From: Streptomyces gelaticus
GTDB taxonomy: Bacteria > Actinomycetota > Actinomycetes > Streptomycetales > Streptomycetaceae
Reading direction: 5' to 3'
Assembly: GCF_014649535.1 (NCBI RefSeq)
Contig: NZ_BMTF01000027.1
Location: 28,983 to 92,982, forward strand
Length of the DNA stretch: 64,000 nucleotides
Shown here: positions 18,258 to 27,340 of the stretch, piece by piece
Position numbering within the stretch: position 1 is the stretch's first letter
Layout of the letters: every line of letters begins with the position of its first letter
The notes under the pieces: generated by a model
What the model was told of the DNA's origin: nothing
The model's database searches: none
What the model saw: only the letters and a program-made list of their open reading frames with translations
Translations under genes and position numbers: made by a program

Positions 18258-19838
18258 CTACCAGCTGGCCTTGCGGTACAGCTCCCACAGCTGCATGACC
18301 GTCTGCGGGTCCAGGGCGCGCTCGCCGCCGCCGATGTCCTCACCCGAGGCCACGTACAGCTTGCCCTGCCACAGCGGCAGCACCCGCACGTCGTCGACCA
18401 TGACCTTCTGGGCCCGTTCGAACTGCTTGCTGACCGCGCCCCGGTCGCTCTCCTTGCGGGTCTGCGGCAGCACCTCCCTGGTGATCTCGTCCTTCATGTA
18501 CGGCATCCCCGTGATGCTCTCCTTGCCGACGAACGGGGCGATGAAGTTGTCCGCGTCCGGGAAGTCCGGGAACCAGCCGCGGCCGAAGACGGGGAACTGG
18601 CCCTTGGTGAAGCCCTCCTGGAAGATCTTCCAGGGCTTGCTCTTCAGCGTGATCCTGAACAGCCCGGAACTCTCCAGCTGCCGCTTCAGCTCGTCGAACT
18701 CGGGGGCGGTGGAGGATCCGTACCGGTCGGTGGCGAACCAGAACGTCAGCTCGACCGGCTTGGTGATGCCCGCCTTGGCCAGGATCCGCTTGGCCTTGTC
18801 CTGGTCCGGATCGCCGTACGCGTCGAAGAAGCTGGTGGTGTGCCCGGCGATGCCCTTGGGGACCATGGAGTACAGCGGTTCGGCCGTGCCCTGGTAGACC
18901 TTGGCCACGAGGGCGTCACGGTCGACGAGCTGGGCGATGGCCCGTCGCACGGCCACCTTCCCCGCCGCCGGGTCCTCGGGGTTGAAGACCAGGAAGCGGA
19001 TGTCCGCGCCGACCGTCTCGACGATCTGGAGTTTGCTGTCCTTGTTCTGGTTCCCCTCCAGGCTGACGACGTCCTCGGCGGTGAGGCCGCGGTAGATCGC
19101 GTCGATCCGGTTCTTCCGCAGCGCCGCCACCACGGGGGCGGACTCCTTGAAGTACCGGATGGTCACGGCGTCGTTCTTACGGTCGGCGAATCCCTTGTAG
19201 TCCGGGTTCTTCACCAGTTCGGCACGGTTTCCCGGCTTGTACGAGTCAAGAAGATACGGACCGGATCCGGTGATCTTCCCGTCGCTGCGTATCTTGTGCC
19301 GGGAATAGGCGCTGGGCGCCACCAGCGACATCGCGGGTGTGGCGAGAATGAAGGGGAACGTGGCGTCCGGCTTCGTGAGGTGGAAGACGACCATGTCGTC
19401 CCCCTTGGTCTCGACGCGGTCGAGCGAACCGAGCATGCCGACCGGGCCGCCCTTGAACTTGATCTCCGAGATCCGGTCGATGGAGTACTTCACCGCATCG
19501 GCGTCGAGCTTGTCGCCGTTGGAGAACTTCAGGCCCTCGCGGAGCTTGCACCGGTAGGAGGTGCTGGTGGTGTCGGTGAACTTGCACCATTCCGCGGCAT
19601 CGGGCTCGGGGCTCGTACTTCCGGTGGGGAAGCTCACCAGGGTCTGGAAGACGTTCCGCATCAGCTCCCAGGAGTTGTCCCACGCCGCCGCCGGATCGAG
19701 GGTGGAGGGTTCGCTGGTCGTACCGACGACTATCTTCTGCTCGACTTCCGATCCGCTGTCGGAAAGAAGTCCGCAGCCTGCCAGCAGAAAAAGGGAAGCT
19801 AGGGCTGCAGCGGCCTGCAGACTGGCCCGGTAGAACAC
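18258..19838 (-). CDS. family 5 (peptide/nickel-type) ABC solute-binding lipoprotein
   Basis: 526 residues. The signal peptide ends in lipobox LAGC, with the lipidated Cys at residue 22. The mature part starts KIVVGTTSEPSTLDPA and contains the family blocks YRCKLREGLKFSNGDKLDA and SGPYLL, typical of DppA/OppA-like binding proteins that capture oligopeptides or similar solutes for ABC import. No permease or ATPase gene is adjacent, so it either serves a transporter encoded elsewhere or has another role. It is a normal-length, undamaged gene. Confidence 0.9.
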   Translation of the reverse strand: MFYRASLQAAAALASLFLLAGCGLLSDSGSEVEQKIVVGTTSEPSTLDPAAAWDNSWELMRNVFQTLVSFPTGSTSPEPDAAEWCKFTDTTSTSYRCKLREGLKFSNGDKLDADAVKYSIDRISEIKFKGGPVGMLGSLDRVETKGDDMVVFHLTKPDATFPFILATPAMSLVAPSAYSRHKIRSDGKITGSGPYLLDSYKPGNRAELVKNPDYKGFADRKNDAVTIRYFKESAPVVAALRKNRIDAIYRGLTAEDVVSLEGNQNKDSKLQIVETVGADIRFLVFNPEDPAAGKVAVRRAIAQLVDRDALVAKVYQGTAEPLYSMVPKGIAGHTTSFFDAYGDPDQDKAKRILAKAGITKPVELTFWFATDRYGSSTAPEFDELKRQLESSGLFRITLKSKPWKIFQEGFTKGQFPVFGRGWFPDFPDADNFIAPFVGKESITGMPYMKDEITREVLPQTRKESDRGAVSKQFERAQKVMVDDVRVLPLWQGKLYVASGEDIGGGERALDPQTVMQLWELYRKASW

Positions 19839-19955
19839 GTGAACGCTCCTCGATCAGCCATGGGTCGGCAGACCATACCGCAGGGCCCCGTCGGGTCAAT
19901 CCGCAGGCCCGACAGGGCACTTGAGTCAATCAGGACCAAATCCGCACAGGCTGTC

Positions 19956-20711
19956 TCAGCCCACACCCGCGTTCAGGAAGATTCCGCCGTCGACCACCAG
20001 GGTCTGCCCGGTGATCCAGTCCGCCTGGCTCGAAGTGAGGAACGCGGCGGCGCCGCCGATGTCCTCGGGAACTCCCAGCCTGCCGAGCGGATATGCCGCG
20101 GCGGCCTCCGCCTCACGGCCCTCGTACAACGCCTGGGCGAACTTCGTCTTCACGACCGCCGGAGCGATCGCGTTGACCCGGACGACCGGCGCGAACTCGT
20201 GCGCCAGCTGAAGGGTCAGGTTGACCATCGCGGCCTTGCTCATGCCGTACGCACCGATGAAGGGCGAGGCGGAGACGGCGGCGACCGAGGCGATGTTGAC
20301 GATCGCCCCGCCGTTCTCCTTCTGCCAGGCCTTCCAGGTCAGCTGCGCAAAACCCAGCGCCGAGAGCACATTGGTCTCGAAGACCTTGCGTGCGACACCG
20401 AGGTCGAGTTCCGCGATGGGCCCGAAGACCGGATTCGTACCGGCGTTGTTGACCAGGAAGTCGACCCGGCCGAACGCCTCCATGGTGCGCTCCACGGCCA
20501 CGACCCGGTGCGCCTCGTCGTGGGCCCTGCCCGCCACGCCGATCACCCGGTCGGCACCCAGCCGCTCCACGGCCTCGGCGAGCGCGTCCTCGCCGCGCCC
20601 GGTGATGCACACCCGGTCGCCGCGGGCCACCAGCGCCTCGGCGATTCCGTAGCCGATGCCCCGGCTCGCACCCGTGACGAGCGCGACCTTCCCGCTGTCC
20701 TGCACAGTCAT
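19956..20711 (-). CDS. short-chain dehydrogenase/reductase
   Basis: 251 residues with the classical SDR features: cofactor loop TGASRGIG near residue 14, NNAG near residue 90, catalytic Ser in NIASVAA, Tyr-x-x-x-Lys as YGMSK, and the C-terminal VDGGIFLNAG. NADPH or NADH preference cannot be decided, although the Gly-Arg-Gly after the second strand favours NADP. It lies 20 bases downstream of fabG on the same strand, a common tandem SDR pair in Streptomyces. The natural substrate is unknown. Confidence 0.92.
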   Translation of the reverse strand: MTVQDSGKVALVTGASRGIGYGIAEALVARGDRVCITGRGEDALAEAVERLGADRVIGVAGRAHDEAHRVVAVERTMEAFGRVDFLVNNAGTNPVFGPIAELDLGVARKVFETNVLSALGFAQLTWKAWQKENGGAIVNIASVAAVSASPFIGAYGMSKAAMVNLTLQLAHEFAPVVRVNAIAPAVVKTKFAQALYEGREAEAAAAYPLGRLGVPEDIGGAAAFLTSSQADWITGQTLVVDGGIFLNAGVG

Positions 20712-20731
20712 GATCTCCCCGGCCCTTCCGG

Positions 20732-21493
20732 TCAGTTGAGCGGTCCGCCTGCGACGTACATGACCTGACCGGAGACGAAGCCGGCCTCGTCACCCGTGAA
20801 GAAGGCGATGGCGTTGGCGACGTCCTCGGGGCGGCCCACGCGCTGTACCGGGATCTGGGTGGCCGCCGCGGCCTGGAACTCCTCGAAGCCCATGCCGACC
20901 CGGGCCGCGGTCTGCGCGGTCATCTCGGTGACGATGAAGCCGGGGGCGACGGCGTTGGCGGTGATACCGAACTTGCCGAGCTCCTTGGCGAGGGTCTTGG
21001 TGAAGCCCTGGAGACCGGCCTTGACCGCGGAGTAGTTGGCCTGGCCGCGGTTGCCGAGCGCCGAGGAGGACGAGAGCGAGACGATCCGGCCGAACTCGGC
21101 GTCCACCATGTGCTTCTGGACGGCCTTGGCCATCAGGAACGCGCCCTTGAGGTGCACGTTCATCACGGTGTCCCAGTCGGACTCGCTCATCTTGAAGAGC
21201 AGGTTGTCGCGGAGCACGCCCGCGTTGTTGACGAGGATCGTCGGGGCGCCGAGCTCGGCGGCGATCCGCGCGACCGCGGCTTCCACCTGGGCGCTGTCCG
21301 ACACATCGCAGCCGACCGCGAGCGCGGTGCCCCCGGCAGCGGTGATCTTCTCGACGGTGTCCTTGCAGGCGGCCTCGTCGAGGTCGAGTACGGCGACGGC
21401 GCGGCCCTCGGCCGCCAGGCGTACCGCGGTGGCTGCGCCAATGCCCCGCGCCGCTCCGGTCACGACGGCGACGCGCTGCTCGGTGGTGGACAT
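20732..21493 (-). CDS. fabG: 3-oxoacyl-ACP reductase FabG-type
   Basis: 253 residues, SDR fold. TGAARGIG is the cofactor loop, NNAGVLRDN is the FabG-typical motif around residue 90, and the catalytic residues are Ser in SLSSSSALG and YSAVK. The C-terminal part ends SGQVMYVAGG. The NNAG-x-x-RDN variant favours beta-ketoacyl-ACP reductase or a close relative such as acetoacetyl-CoA reductase. Streptomyces have several FabG paralogues, so this need not be the essential one of fatty acid synthesis. It is the first gene of a two-SDR operon. Confidence 0.9.
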   Translation of the reverse strand: MSTTEQRVAVVTGAARGIGAATAVRLAAEGRAVAVLDLDEAACKDTVEKITAAGGTALAVGCDVSDSAQVEAAVARIAAELGAPTILVNNAGVLRDNLLFKMSESDWDTVMNVHLKGAFLMAKAVQKHMVDAEFGRIVSLSSSSALGNRGQANYSAVKAGLQGFTKTLAKELGKFGITANAVAPGFIVTEMTAQTAARVGMGFEEFQAAAATQIPVQRVGRPEDVANAIAFFTGDEAGFVSGQVMYVAGGPLN

Positions 21494-21675
21494 GCTTGGT
21501 TCTCCTCGCCCTTGGATCGCCGCTCAGCGGACGTCGGGGCAGCTCCGGCACGGAACCTGGTGTGCCCGAAACCTTCCCGATAGCTGAGCAACCGCTTAGT
21601 ACCTTCAGCAGACGAGACGCTAGAAGCCCTGGCACCCGGTGTCAACGGCCCACGGCCGCCGGGGCGCATGTCACA

Positions 21676-21720
21676 CCCGGCGGCTCCGCCCGCACTGCGC
21701 TCGCCGGCGGAGCCGCCGGG
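21676..21720 (-). terminator. strong hairpin after the HipA-DUF3037 operon
   Basis: CCCGGCGGCTCCGCC (21676-21690) and GGCGGAGCCGCCGGG (21706-21720) give a perfect 15-bp GC stem with a 15-base loop. It lies immediately after the stop of the DUF3037 gene (21728), downstream on its strand. It separates this operon from the fabG transcript on the same strand. Confidence 0.8.
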
Positions 21721-21727
21721 CGGCGGA

Positions 21728-22111
21728 TCAGCGCACCAGCAGATCCAGCAGCCGCTCGACCTCGGCCTCCGGGTCGGCCGTCAGGCCGCTGTGCACGGGG
21801 CTCGGCTGGATGACGGTGGAGCGCGGCGCGATCAGCCAGCGGAAACGGCGGCCGGCGTCGTCCCCGGCCGCCTGACCCGCGTCCGTACCGCCGCGGCACA
21901 CGCCCTCGACGGCATGCAGCGCGGCCCGCACACCGACCACGTCGGCGGTCGGGTCCAGAACCTTCAGCTTGGTCTCGTCCAGGTGAGTGCGGGCGGCCAC
22001 GAAACCGCGTGCACGGCAGTACACCACCACACCCGCGTTGAAGAACTCGCCGCGCTGCACCCGCGGGACCACGCGCAGCAGCGCGTACTCGAAGACATCG
22101 CGCTCGCTCAC
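21728..22111 (-). CDS. DUF3037 domain protein
   Basis: 127 residues beginning SERDVFEYALLRVVPRVQRGEFFNAGVVV and continuing CRARGFVAARTHLD, the recognisable DUF3037 opening. The family has no proven biochemical role. Its start overlaps the stop of the HipA-like gene by four bases (ATGA), so translation is coupled and the two products probably work in fixed ratio. No membrane segment or signal peptide is visible. Confidence 0.85.
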   Translation of the reverse strand: MSERDVFEYALLRVVPRVQRGEFFNAGVVVYCRARGFVAARTHLDETKLKVLDPTADVVGVRAALHAVEGVCRGGTDAGQAAGDDAGRRFRWLIAPRSTVIQPSPVHSGLTADPEAEVERLLDLLVR

Positions 22112-22962
22112 GGCCGACCGTCCTTGTCGTGCTTCTTGGTGGGGTGCGGCCAGGGGGTGAGGTGTTCGGTGAGCCAGCCGGGGGCCTGGGACGGCTTGGG
22201 CTCGGTGGGGCCCTCCATCGTGATCCGCTCATGGATGGTCGCGGCGCGCGGCAGCAGTGCCTCGACGTAGGCGCGGCGCAGCTCGTCGGTGCTGTCGAAG
22301 CCCGGCTCGTCCACCAGCCATTCGTCGGGGACGTCCGCCGCGACCTCGGTGAGCAGCTCCTCGGTGACCAGCGGGGCGAGTTCGGCGGCGGCCGCCGCGA
22401 TGTCGGGCGCGAACGGGGCGAGCGCGTGGTCGGAGGCGTTGTACGGCTTGGCGGCGGACGCCTGGGCGCCAGGCCAGTTGTGGTGCCAGATCATGGTGGC
22501 GCCGTGGTCGATGAGCCACAGGTCGCCGTGCCAGATCAGCATGTTCGGATTGCGCCAGGACCGGTCGACGTTGTTGATCAGCGCATCGAACCAGACGACC
22601 CGTCCGGCTTCCACCGGGTCCACCTGGTAGGCGAGCGAGTCGAAGCCGATCGAGCCTGGCAGGAAGTCCATCCCGAGGTTGAGTCCGCCGCTGGCCTTGA
22701 GGAGCTCCTGCACCTCCTGGTCCGGCTCGGCGAGCCCGATGACCGGGTCGAGCTGGATCTGTACGAGGTCGGGGACCCGCAGTCCGAGACTGCGGCCGAG
22801 CTGCCCGCAGATGACCTCCGCGACCAGTGTCTTGCGGCCCTGTCCGGCGCCGGTGAATTTCATGACGTAGGTGCCGAGATCATCGGCCTCGACGATCCCG
22901 GGGAGCGAGCCACCCTCACGCAGGGGCGTGACATAGCGGGTCGCTACAACCTCATCCAACAC
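22108..22962 (-). CDS. HipA-family kinase-like protein
   Basis: 284 residues with a kinase-like fold resembling HipA/PI4K. The N-lobe has YVMKFTGAGQG and KTLVAEVICGQLGRSLGL (Lys and Glu for ATP binding). The catalytic region reads DALINNVDRSWRNPNML, and the metal-binding equivalent of DFG is LIDHG near residue 155. All key polar residues are present, so activity is plausible. The classical HipB antitoxin is absent; the partner is the overlapping DUF3037 gene. Its first 35 codons are repeated as a relic at 27236-27340, and the integrase relic abuts its upstream side, which marks this 5' end as an integration hot spot. Confidence 0.85.
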   Translation of the reverse strand: MLDEVVATRYVTPLREGGSLPGIVEADDLGTYVMKFTGAGQGRKTLVAEVICGQLGRSLGLRVPDLVQIQLDPVIGLAEPDQEVQELLKASGGLNLGMDFLPGSIGFDSLAYQVDPVEAGRVVWFDALINNVDRSWRNPNMLIWHGDLWLIDHGATMIWHHNWPGAQASAAKPYNASDHALAPFAPDIAAAAAELAPLVTEELLTEVAADVPDEWLVDEPGFDSTDELRRAYVEALLPRAATIHERITMEGPTEPKPSQAPGWLTEHLTPWPHPTKKHDKDGRP

Positions 22963-23265
22963 TTTCCCAGGCCACCTATCTCTTCAGACTTGCAATCCGT
23001 GGATCACTGCTTCGGGGGCGCAGGGCAAGAAGTCGTGGTCAACGATGCTGGGGAGAATCTGGGGAGTTTCGATCGGCCTGCCGGCCTCCCCGCTCCCCAA
23101 GGGCCCCGTCGATGGCGCCGCGTCCCTTGCTGCCCGCCTCCGGCATGAGGTGAGCATAGTAACCGAGGGTGATCGCGGGCGAGGAGTGTCCGAGCCACCA
23201 CGCCAGGGTCACCATGGACTCTCCTGGCGCCAGCAGGAGCGAGGCATAGGTGTGCCGGAGTACAT
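22861..23265. repeat. integration junction repeat, copy A
   Basis: This stretch runs from the hipA-like 5' end through a 76-base spacer into the integrase 3' end. It is repeated at 27239-27632 in the same orientation. Over 22861-22970 versus 27239-27348 I count 18 mismatches in 110 positions and no gap (about 84%). The offset stays 4378 through the CTGGGGAGAATC core and then shifts slightly by small deletions. It appears to be an att-containing element end. Confidence 0.8.
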
Positions 23266-23722
23266 GGAATCCGTCCTTATGGACCGCCGCCCACTGCCAG
23301 GGTTTCGCTCCCTCGGCACGTGGCGGGATGACGTCGGCCGCAGCCAACGCCGGCTTCCAGGTGTAGGTGTTCCAGGTGTTCACCGCGATGGCGTTGCCGA
23401 AGCGCGTGGTGAGCAGCAGGCAGACCTTCTCCCTCTCCCCCTCCGGGTTGATGGCGTCGCGGACGCGAAGCGCCGTTCCCATTGGCCGTGCGTCGCGCGG
23501 CTCCCGTGACGATTTGGGCCAGCGCACAGATTTCGCGTGCACAGGGTTGCGCTCGAGGCGCTTGTCGTCGACGGCCGCTTCCGGAATGGGCGAAAGCTCA
23601 GAAAGGACGCCGCGTTGGCAGTCGACCGACAAGACTGTTGACTCCAACTTGGTTATGAACGCCCGCGGATCCGTTGCGGCGATGTTCCTGAGCGGGAGCT
23701 GGCCCAGGTGCGGGATGAGTTG
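23039..23722 (-). pseudogene. tyrosine site-specific integrase, internally deleted
   Basis: The frame preserves an N-terminal DNA-binding part (HLGQLPLRNIAATDPRAFI, then AAVDDKRLERNPVHAKSV) and the C-terminal catalytic end. The latter includes FHVLRHTYAS (H-x-L-R-H), LGHSSPAITLGYYAH with the nucleophilic Tyr, and the typical tail ending NSPDSPQ. The segment that should hold the first catalytic Arg (G-L-R-x-G-E) and the Lys is missing, and the real N-terminus is absent. The reading frame is otherwise open, so the enzyme was lost through deletion. It reads toward hipA, with its stop 76 bases from the hipA start, the normal position of an integrase beside its attachment site. Confidence 0.85.
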
Positions 23723-23823
23723 GCGGCCGGGAGCGGTTCGGGGACACGCCCGACGCACTGCCCGCGCCGCCGGCCCCGGGGCTCCGATTGACGGCACGGC
23801 CGGGGCGGTGTGACGATGCGCCG

Positions 23824-25005
23824 ATGTCGGACCTGCACGCCCGGATGGCCGCCCGGGTCGATGACCTCACGGCCGTCGTGGTCGCGCGCTGCGCGGCGGA
23901 GGCGCCGTTCTACGGGGCGCTGCCCCGCGCCACCCTCCAGGGCGAGGTGGCGCGGTCCATCGCGGCGGTGCACGCACTGTTGCTCAGGGCACTGCGCGAC
24001 GGCGGCGGGGGTCCGATGGGGCCGGGCGATCTGACCCGGCTCATCGAGTGGTCGGCGCGCCGGGCCGAGGAGCGCGTCCCCCTGGAGGCGGTGATCGCCG
24101 CGTACCTGATCGGCGCCGACGTGTGGTGGCAGACGCTGACCGAGGTCGCGGAGCCCGGTGAGCTGGCCGGGGCGGGCGGCAAGCTGCTCGCCTGCCTGCA
24201 CGCCGCGCTGCCCGCGGTCGTCCTCGCCCACCAGAACGCCCAGGAGGACCTCCACAGCGAGGACAAGCGCGTACGGCGGGCCCTGCTCGGCGCCCTGCTG
24301 GCAGGACGGCCGTACGAGGAGCTGGCGGGCGTGGCGCGGGTGGCCGTGGTGGGTGAATACGAGGTGGTTGCCTTCGCGTTCGAGTCCGACCCGCCGAGCA
24401 GATTGGTGCAGTCCTCGCTCGACGCCTTCACCGGGATCCCTGTGCTGATGGACCACGTCGCTCGGATCGCCTTGTTGCCGGGCAGGTCCGACGTGCCGGG
24501 CCTGGTGGCCCGGCTGGAGAAGGACGTGGGGCAGCCCGTGCGCGCCGCCGCCGCCCGCTCCTCCGTACCAGGGGCCATCTCCTCGGCGGCGCAGGAGGCC
24601 GGCTGCGTGCTGGATCTCGTCCGGCGCCTGGGACGCCCGCCCGGGTGCTACCGCCTCGACGACGTGCTGCTGGAGCACCAGCTTGCACGCCCCGGGGACG
24701 GCCTGGTGCGGCTGGCGGCCAAACTCGACCCCTTGGAGGAGCATCCGTACCTGCTTGAGACGCTGCGCGTGTTCGTGGAGCGGGGGCTCAACCGCCGCCA
24801 GACGGCGTTGGAGCTGTGCGTCCACCGCAACACCCTGGACTACCGGTTGCAGCGAGTGAGCGCGCTGACGGGCCTCGACCTCGCGGTTCCCGCGCAGGCG
24901 CGGCTGATCCAGGCGGCGCTCATCGCCAGGGACCTGGCCGGGCCCGCGGATCACCGCGGGGTCACCGGATGGCAGGGGTCCGCAGGAGCAGCGGAAGGCG
25001 GATGA
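23824..25005 (+). CDS. PucR/CdaR-type transcriptional regulator
   Basis: About 393 residues. The N-terminal sensor-like helical region starts MSDLHARMAARVDDLTAVV. The C-terminal PucR helix-turn-helix is clear: LLETLRVFVERGLNRRQTALELCVHRNTLDYRLQRVSALTGLDL. Such proteins usually activate neighbouring catabolic genes. It lies inside the accessory region between two integration-junction copies and faces a decayed carboxylesterase gene, its probable former target. The ATG at 23824 is chosen because homologues begin near it. The last residues overlap the esterase relic on the other strand. Confidence 0.85.
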   Translation: MSDLHARMAARVDDLTAVVVARCAAEAPFYGALPRATLQGEVARSIAAVHALLLRALRDGGGGPMGPGDLTRLIEWSARRAEERVPLEAVIAAYLIGADVWWQTLTEVAEPGELAGAGGKLLACLHAALPAVVLAHQNAQEDLHSEDKRVRRALLGALLAGRPYEELAGVARVAVVGEYEVVAFAFESDPPSRLVQSSLDAFTGIPVLMDHVARIALLPGRSDVPGLVARLEKDVGQPVRAAAARSSVPGAISSAAQEAGCVLDLVRRLGRPPGCYRLDDVLLEHQLARPGDGLVRLAAKLDPLEEHPYLLETLRVFVERGLNRRQTALELCVHRNTLDYRLQRVSALTGLDLAVPAQARLIQAALIARDLAGPADHRGVTGWQGSAGAAEGG

Positions 25006-25009
25006 ACCA

Positions 25010-25936
25010 CGGCCGGCGTCGGCGAGCGCTCGGCCTGTCATCTGCCAGAGCCAGGCGCCGAGTTCCTCGTGCCGGGGTGCGAGGACCGGGCCGGCGCCGG
25101 GGTGGTCGAAGACCATGACGGGCCGGTCCGCGTTCCAGCCGGACCAGCCCGGCTGTCCGGTAGTGGCGAAGGCGACCCAGGCCCGGTGCATGGCGTCGGC
25201 CAGTGGCTGGGGCGCGCCGGGCCTGGTCAGGTCCTCGGCCGCGCGCAGGTTGTCGAAGACGAAGCCGAGTTCCAGCGCATGGCACGCGCCGAGTCCCAAT
25301 CACGGGCGAGCGCCAGCAGAATTCGTAGACGAAGGTGCGGGCGGGCCGGGAGTCGGCGAGGCGGTTGAGCGGCCCCCGCGGCAGCAGGTCGGTGGCCATC
25401 TCTCCCAGGATCTCACCGGGTTTGGCGTGCGGCCGGGTGGCTCGGTACAGGCGTGCCACGCGTTGCGGGACACGGATCTTCAGCAGTGCCAGCCGCAGGG
25501 TGATCCGGGTGATCCGGTCCACGGTTCCGCCGGGTACGAACCACAGCCGGTACTCCTCCCGGTTGCAGCCCAGCAGGTCGACCTCGGGAAGGGGCGGGGC
25601 GGCGGGTACCACGTCGCCGTCGACCACGATGTGGAAGCCGGGACCGCCGCCGATGGGGTCGGACCGGTCGACGACGGCGGCCTGCGCGTCCAGCAGCAGG
25701 TCTCGGTCCACCGCCGCGAACGCCTCGGCGGTGGCCGGGATCCGCAGTCTCTTCGCCATGGACCGTACGGTCTTCGCGCCCTCGCGGCGCGACATCGTGT
25801 GCGGCGGGCCGCTCTGCAGGATCGCCCGGTGGAACAGCCCGGCCGCGTGGGGGCTGGTCATGAGGGCCGCGACGCTGATCGCGCCGGCGGACTCCCCGCA
25901 CACGGTGACGTTCGCCGGATCTCCGCCGAACGGGGG
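25010..25936 (-). pseudogene. type-B carboxylesterase, truncated and frameshifted
   Basis: The relic begins within the nucleophile region (FGGDPANVTVCGESAGA) and so lacks the first 150 or more residues. It runs on through LFHRAILQSGPPHTM to a Trp-rich segment, then changes frame near 25300. The new frame continues LGACHALELGFVFDNL and HRAWVAFATTGQPGW, ending AWLWQMTGRALADAG. Both blocks are standard for para-nitrobenzyl esterase-like proteins of about 500 residues. The C-terminus has no proper stop before it runs into the PucR gene. It cannot be functional as read. Confidence 0.8.
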
Positions 25937-26026
25937 CCGGCCGCCCCTGGTCGCGGGAGCGTCAGGGGCGGGCGGCGTGGATCGGGACGGCCGCCGGTCA
26001 CGGCGGAAGGGATCTCCGGGAGCGGG

Positions 26027-26881
26027 TCACCGGTTTGCGAGGCCGTTGCGGCGGACGTCGGACCAGGTGTCGCTGTCGGTGCAGATCCCGCAGTCGGCCC
26101 CGAAGAACTGTGCTCTCGCCGTCTGGTCCCCCATCAGGTGTGCCTTGAACCAGGCGGTGGTGGGCGCGGCGAACGGGCCGGGGTCGCCCACGACCGTGAA
26201 GTGATCGGCGCCGCGCAGTTCCCCGTAGATGGCCGGTATGTGGTCGGCGTCGTTGTAGAAGTTCTTGACCAGGAAGGGGAAGACGATGCTGTCCTTCTGC
26301 CCGGCCAGGAGGAGCGCGGGTACGTGTACGTCGTCGATGTCGGCGAGCGGCCCGGGCTGGATGGGCAGGATGGTGTCGATGCGCGGGTCCGCGCCGACGA
26401 CGATGGCGGCGGCGCCGCCCTGCGAGTGACCGGACGCGCCGATGTGCTCCAGGTCGACACGGTCGTGGAAGGGGCTGCCTTGGTCGGCGTTGCGACGGGT
26501 GAGCAGGTCGATCCCGGCGCGCATGGAGATGCCGAGGTTGGACTGCGGGGTGTTGGCGGCAGCGACGATGAAGCCCTGACTGGCCCAGTGGAGCAACAGG
26601 TCGCGGTAGACGACCGGGAAGGCGAAGGTGCCGTTTCCCCACACGATCACGGGATGGCGGCGGTCGCTGGTCGCGATGTCACGCGGGTAGTACAGGGTGG
26701 TCACCACCCCGACCTCCACCGCGGTGGCGTAGGGGCCGGGAGCGCCGTAGTCGGCCGCGGCCGCCTCGGCACTGGCACCGGCAGGGGAACCGGTGGCCGC
26801 CGCTGCCGCTCCCGCGCCGGCAGAAGCCGTCAGCAGGAGCAGGAGCGAGGTCAGGGGGACGAGCAGTTTTCTCCAGAGCAC
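26027..26881 (-). CDS. secreted alpha/beta hydrolase (chlorophyllase/PETase-like fold)
   Basis: 284 residues. An N-terminal signal peptide with a Leu-rich core (LTSLLLLLTAS) and an Ala-rich cleavage region precede the mature enzyme. The nucleophile elbow is GHSQGG near residue 150, the acid is probably Asp in AGQKDSIV, and the base His in GADHFTV. A C-terminal Cys pair (DCGIC) may form a disulfide. The fold is that of the dienelactone hydrolase/chlorophyllase/polyester hydrolase group, so an extracellular esterase or lipase is likely; the polymer or ester substrate is unknown. It lies between the two integration-junction copies and so is probable element cargo. Confidence 0.85.
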   Translation of the reverse strand: MLWRKLLVPLTSLLLLLTASAGAGAAAAATGSPAGASAEAAAADYGAPGPYATAVEVGVVTTLYYPRDIATSDRRHPVIVWGNGTFAFPVVYRDLLLHWASQGFIVAAANTPQSNLGISMRAGIDLLTRRNADQGSPFHDRVDLEHIGASGHSQGGAAAIVVGADPRIDTILPIQPGPLADIDDVHVPALLLAGQKDSIVFPFLVKNFYNDADHIPAIYGELRGADHFTVVGDPGPFAAPTTAWFKAHLMGDQTARAQFFGADCGICTDSDTWSDVRRNGLANR

Positions 26882-27238
26882 AGCGGACTCCCGATGTCGT
26901 CACGGTGAACTGGATGTCTCATCCGGCTCACGCCTTGTCTGATCGCACATCCTGAAGCACGGTTCGAGACCCGTCTCTGCGCAATCGCGGCAAGCAGCGA
27001 CGTCGGAGTTTGTGCAACATGCCGAGAGGCCTGAGCGCGGTGAGGGTGCCATGCTCGGTTCCGCCGCTACGACAGAGAGCCCGCCGCCCGGTCCCGAGAA
27101 GAGCGTCATCGGCTACGGCTCCGTTATCTTCTCCGAGCCAGATATCCGGTGGGGCGCTGCGGAAACCGCTTCATCTGCACTGGTCAGAGGCGACTGAAGG
27201 TGCATCGCTCCAGTTCAGCGCGACGTGGTCGACAACTT
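26882..27238. other. gap between the secreted hydrolase and junction copy B
   Basis: About 357 bases, noticeably less GC-rich than the neighbours. A minus-strand frame at 26900-27109 would encode a Cys-containing 69-residue product, but it resembles nothing I know and overlaps the likely promoter of the secreted hydrolase. It probably contains that promoter plus eroded element DNA. Confidence 0.4.
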
Positions 27239-27340
27239 CATGACGTATATACCGAGATCGTCGGCCTCGACGATGCCCGGGAGCGAGTCACCCTCACGCA
27301 GGGGCGTCACATAGCGGGTCGCGATCACTTCTGTGAGCAT
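27236..27340 (-). pseudogene. relic of the hipA-like 5' end
   Basis: Thirty-five codons starting with ATG at 27340 read MLTEVIATRYVTPLREG, then SLPGIVEADDLG and YVMK, nearly identical to the first 35 residues of the intact HipA-like kinase at 22108-22962. After YVMK the similarity stops abruptly. This is what an integration event leaves when it displaces the target gene's 5' end to the far junction. Confidence 0.85.

Noticed and set aside
26900..27109. Small Cys-containing frame upstream of the secreted hydrolase
   Set aside because: No similarity to a known family, lies in the probable promoter and next to eroded element DNA.
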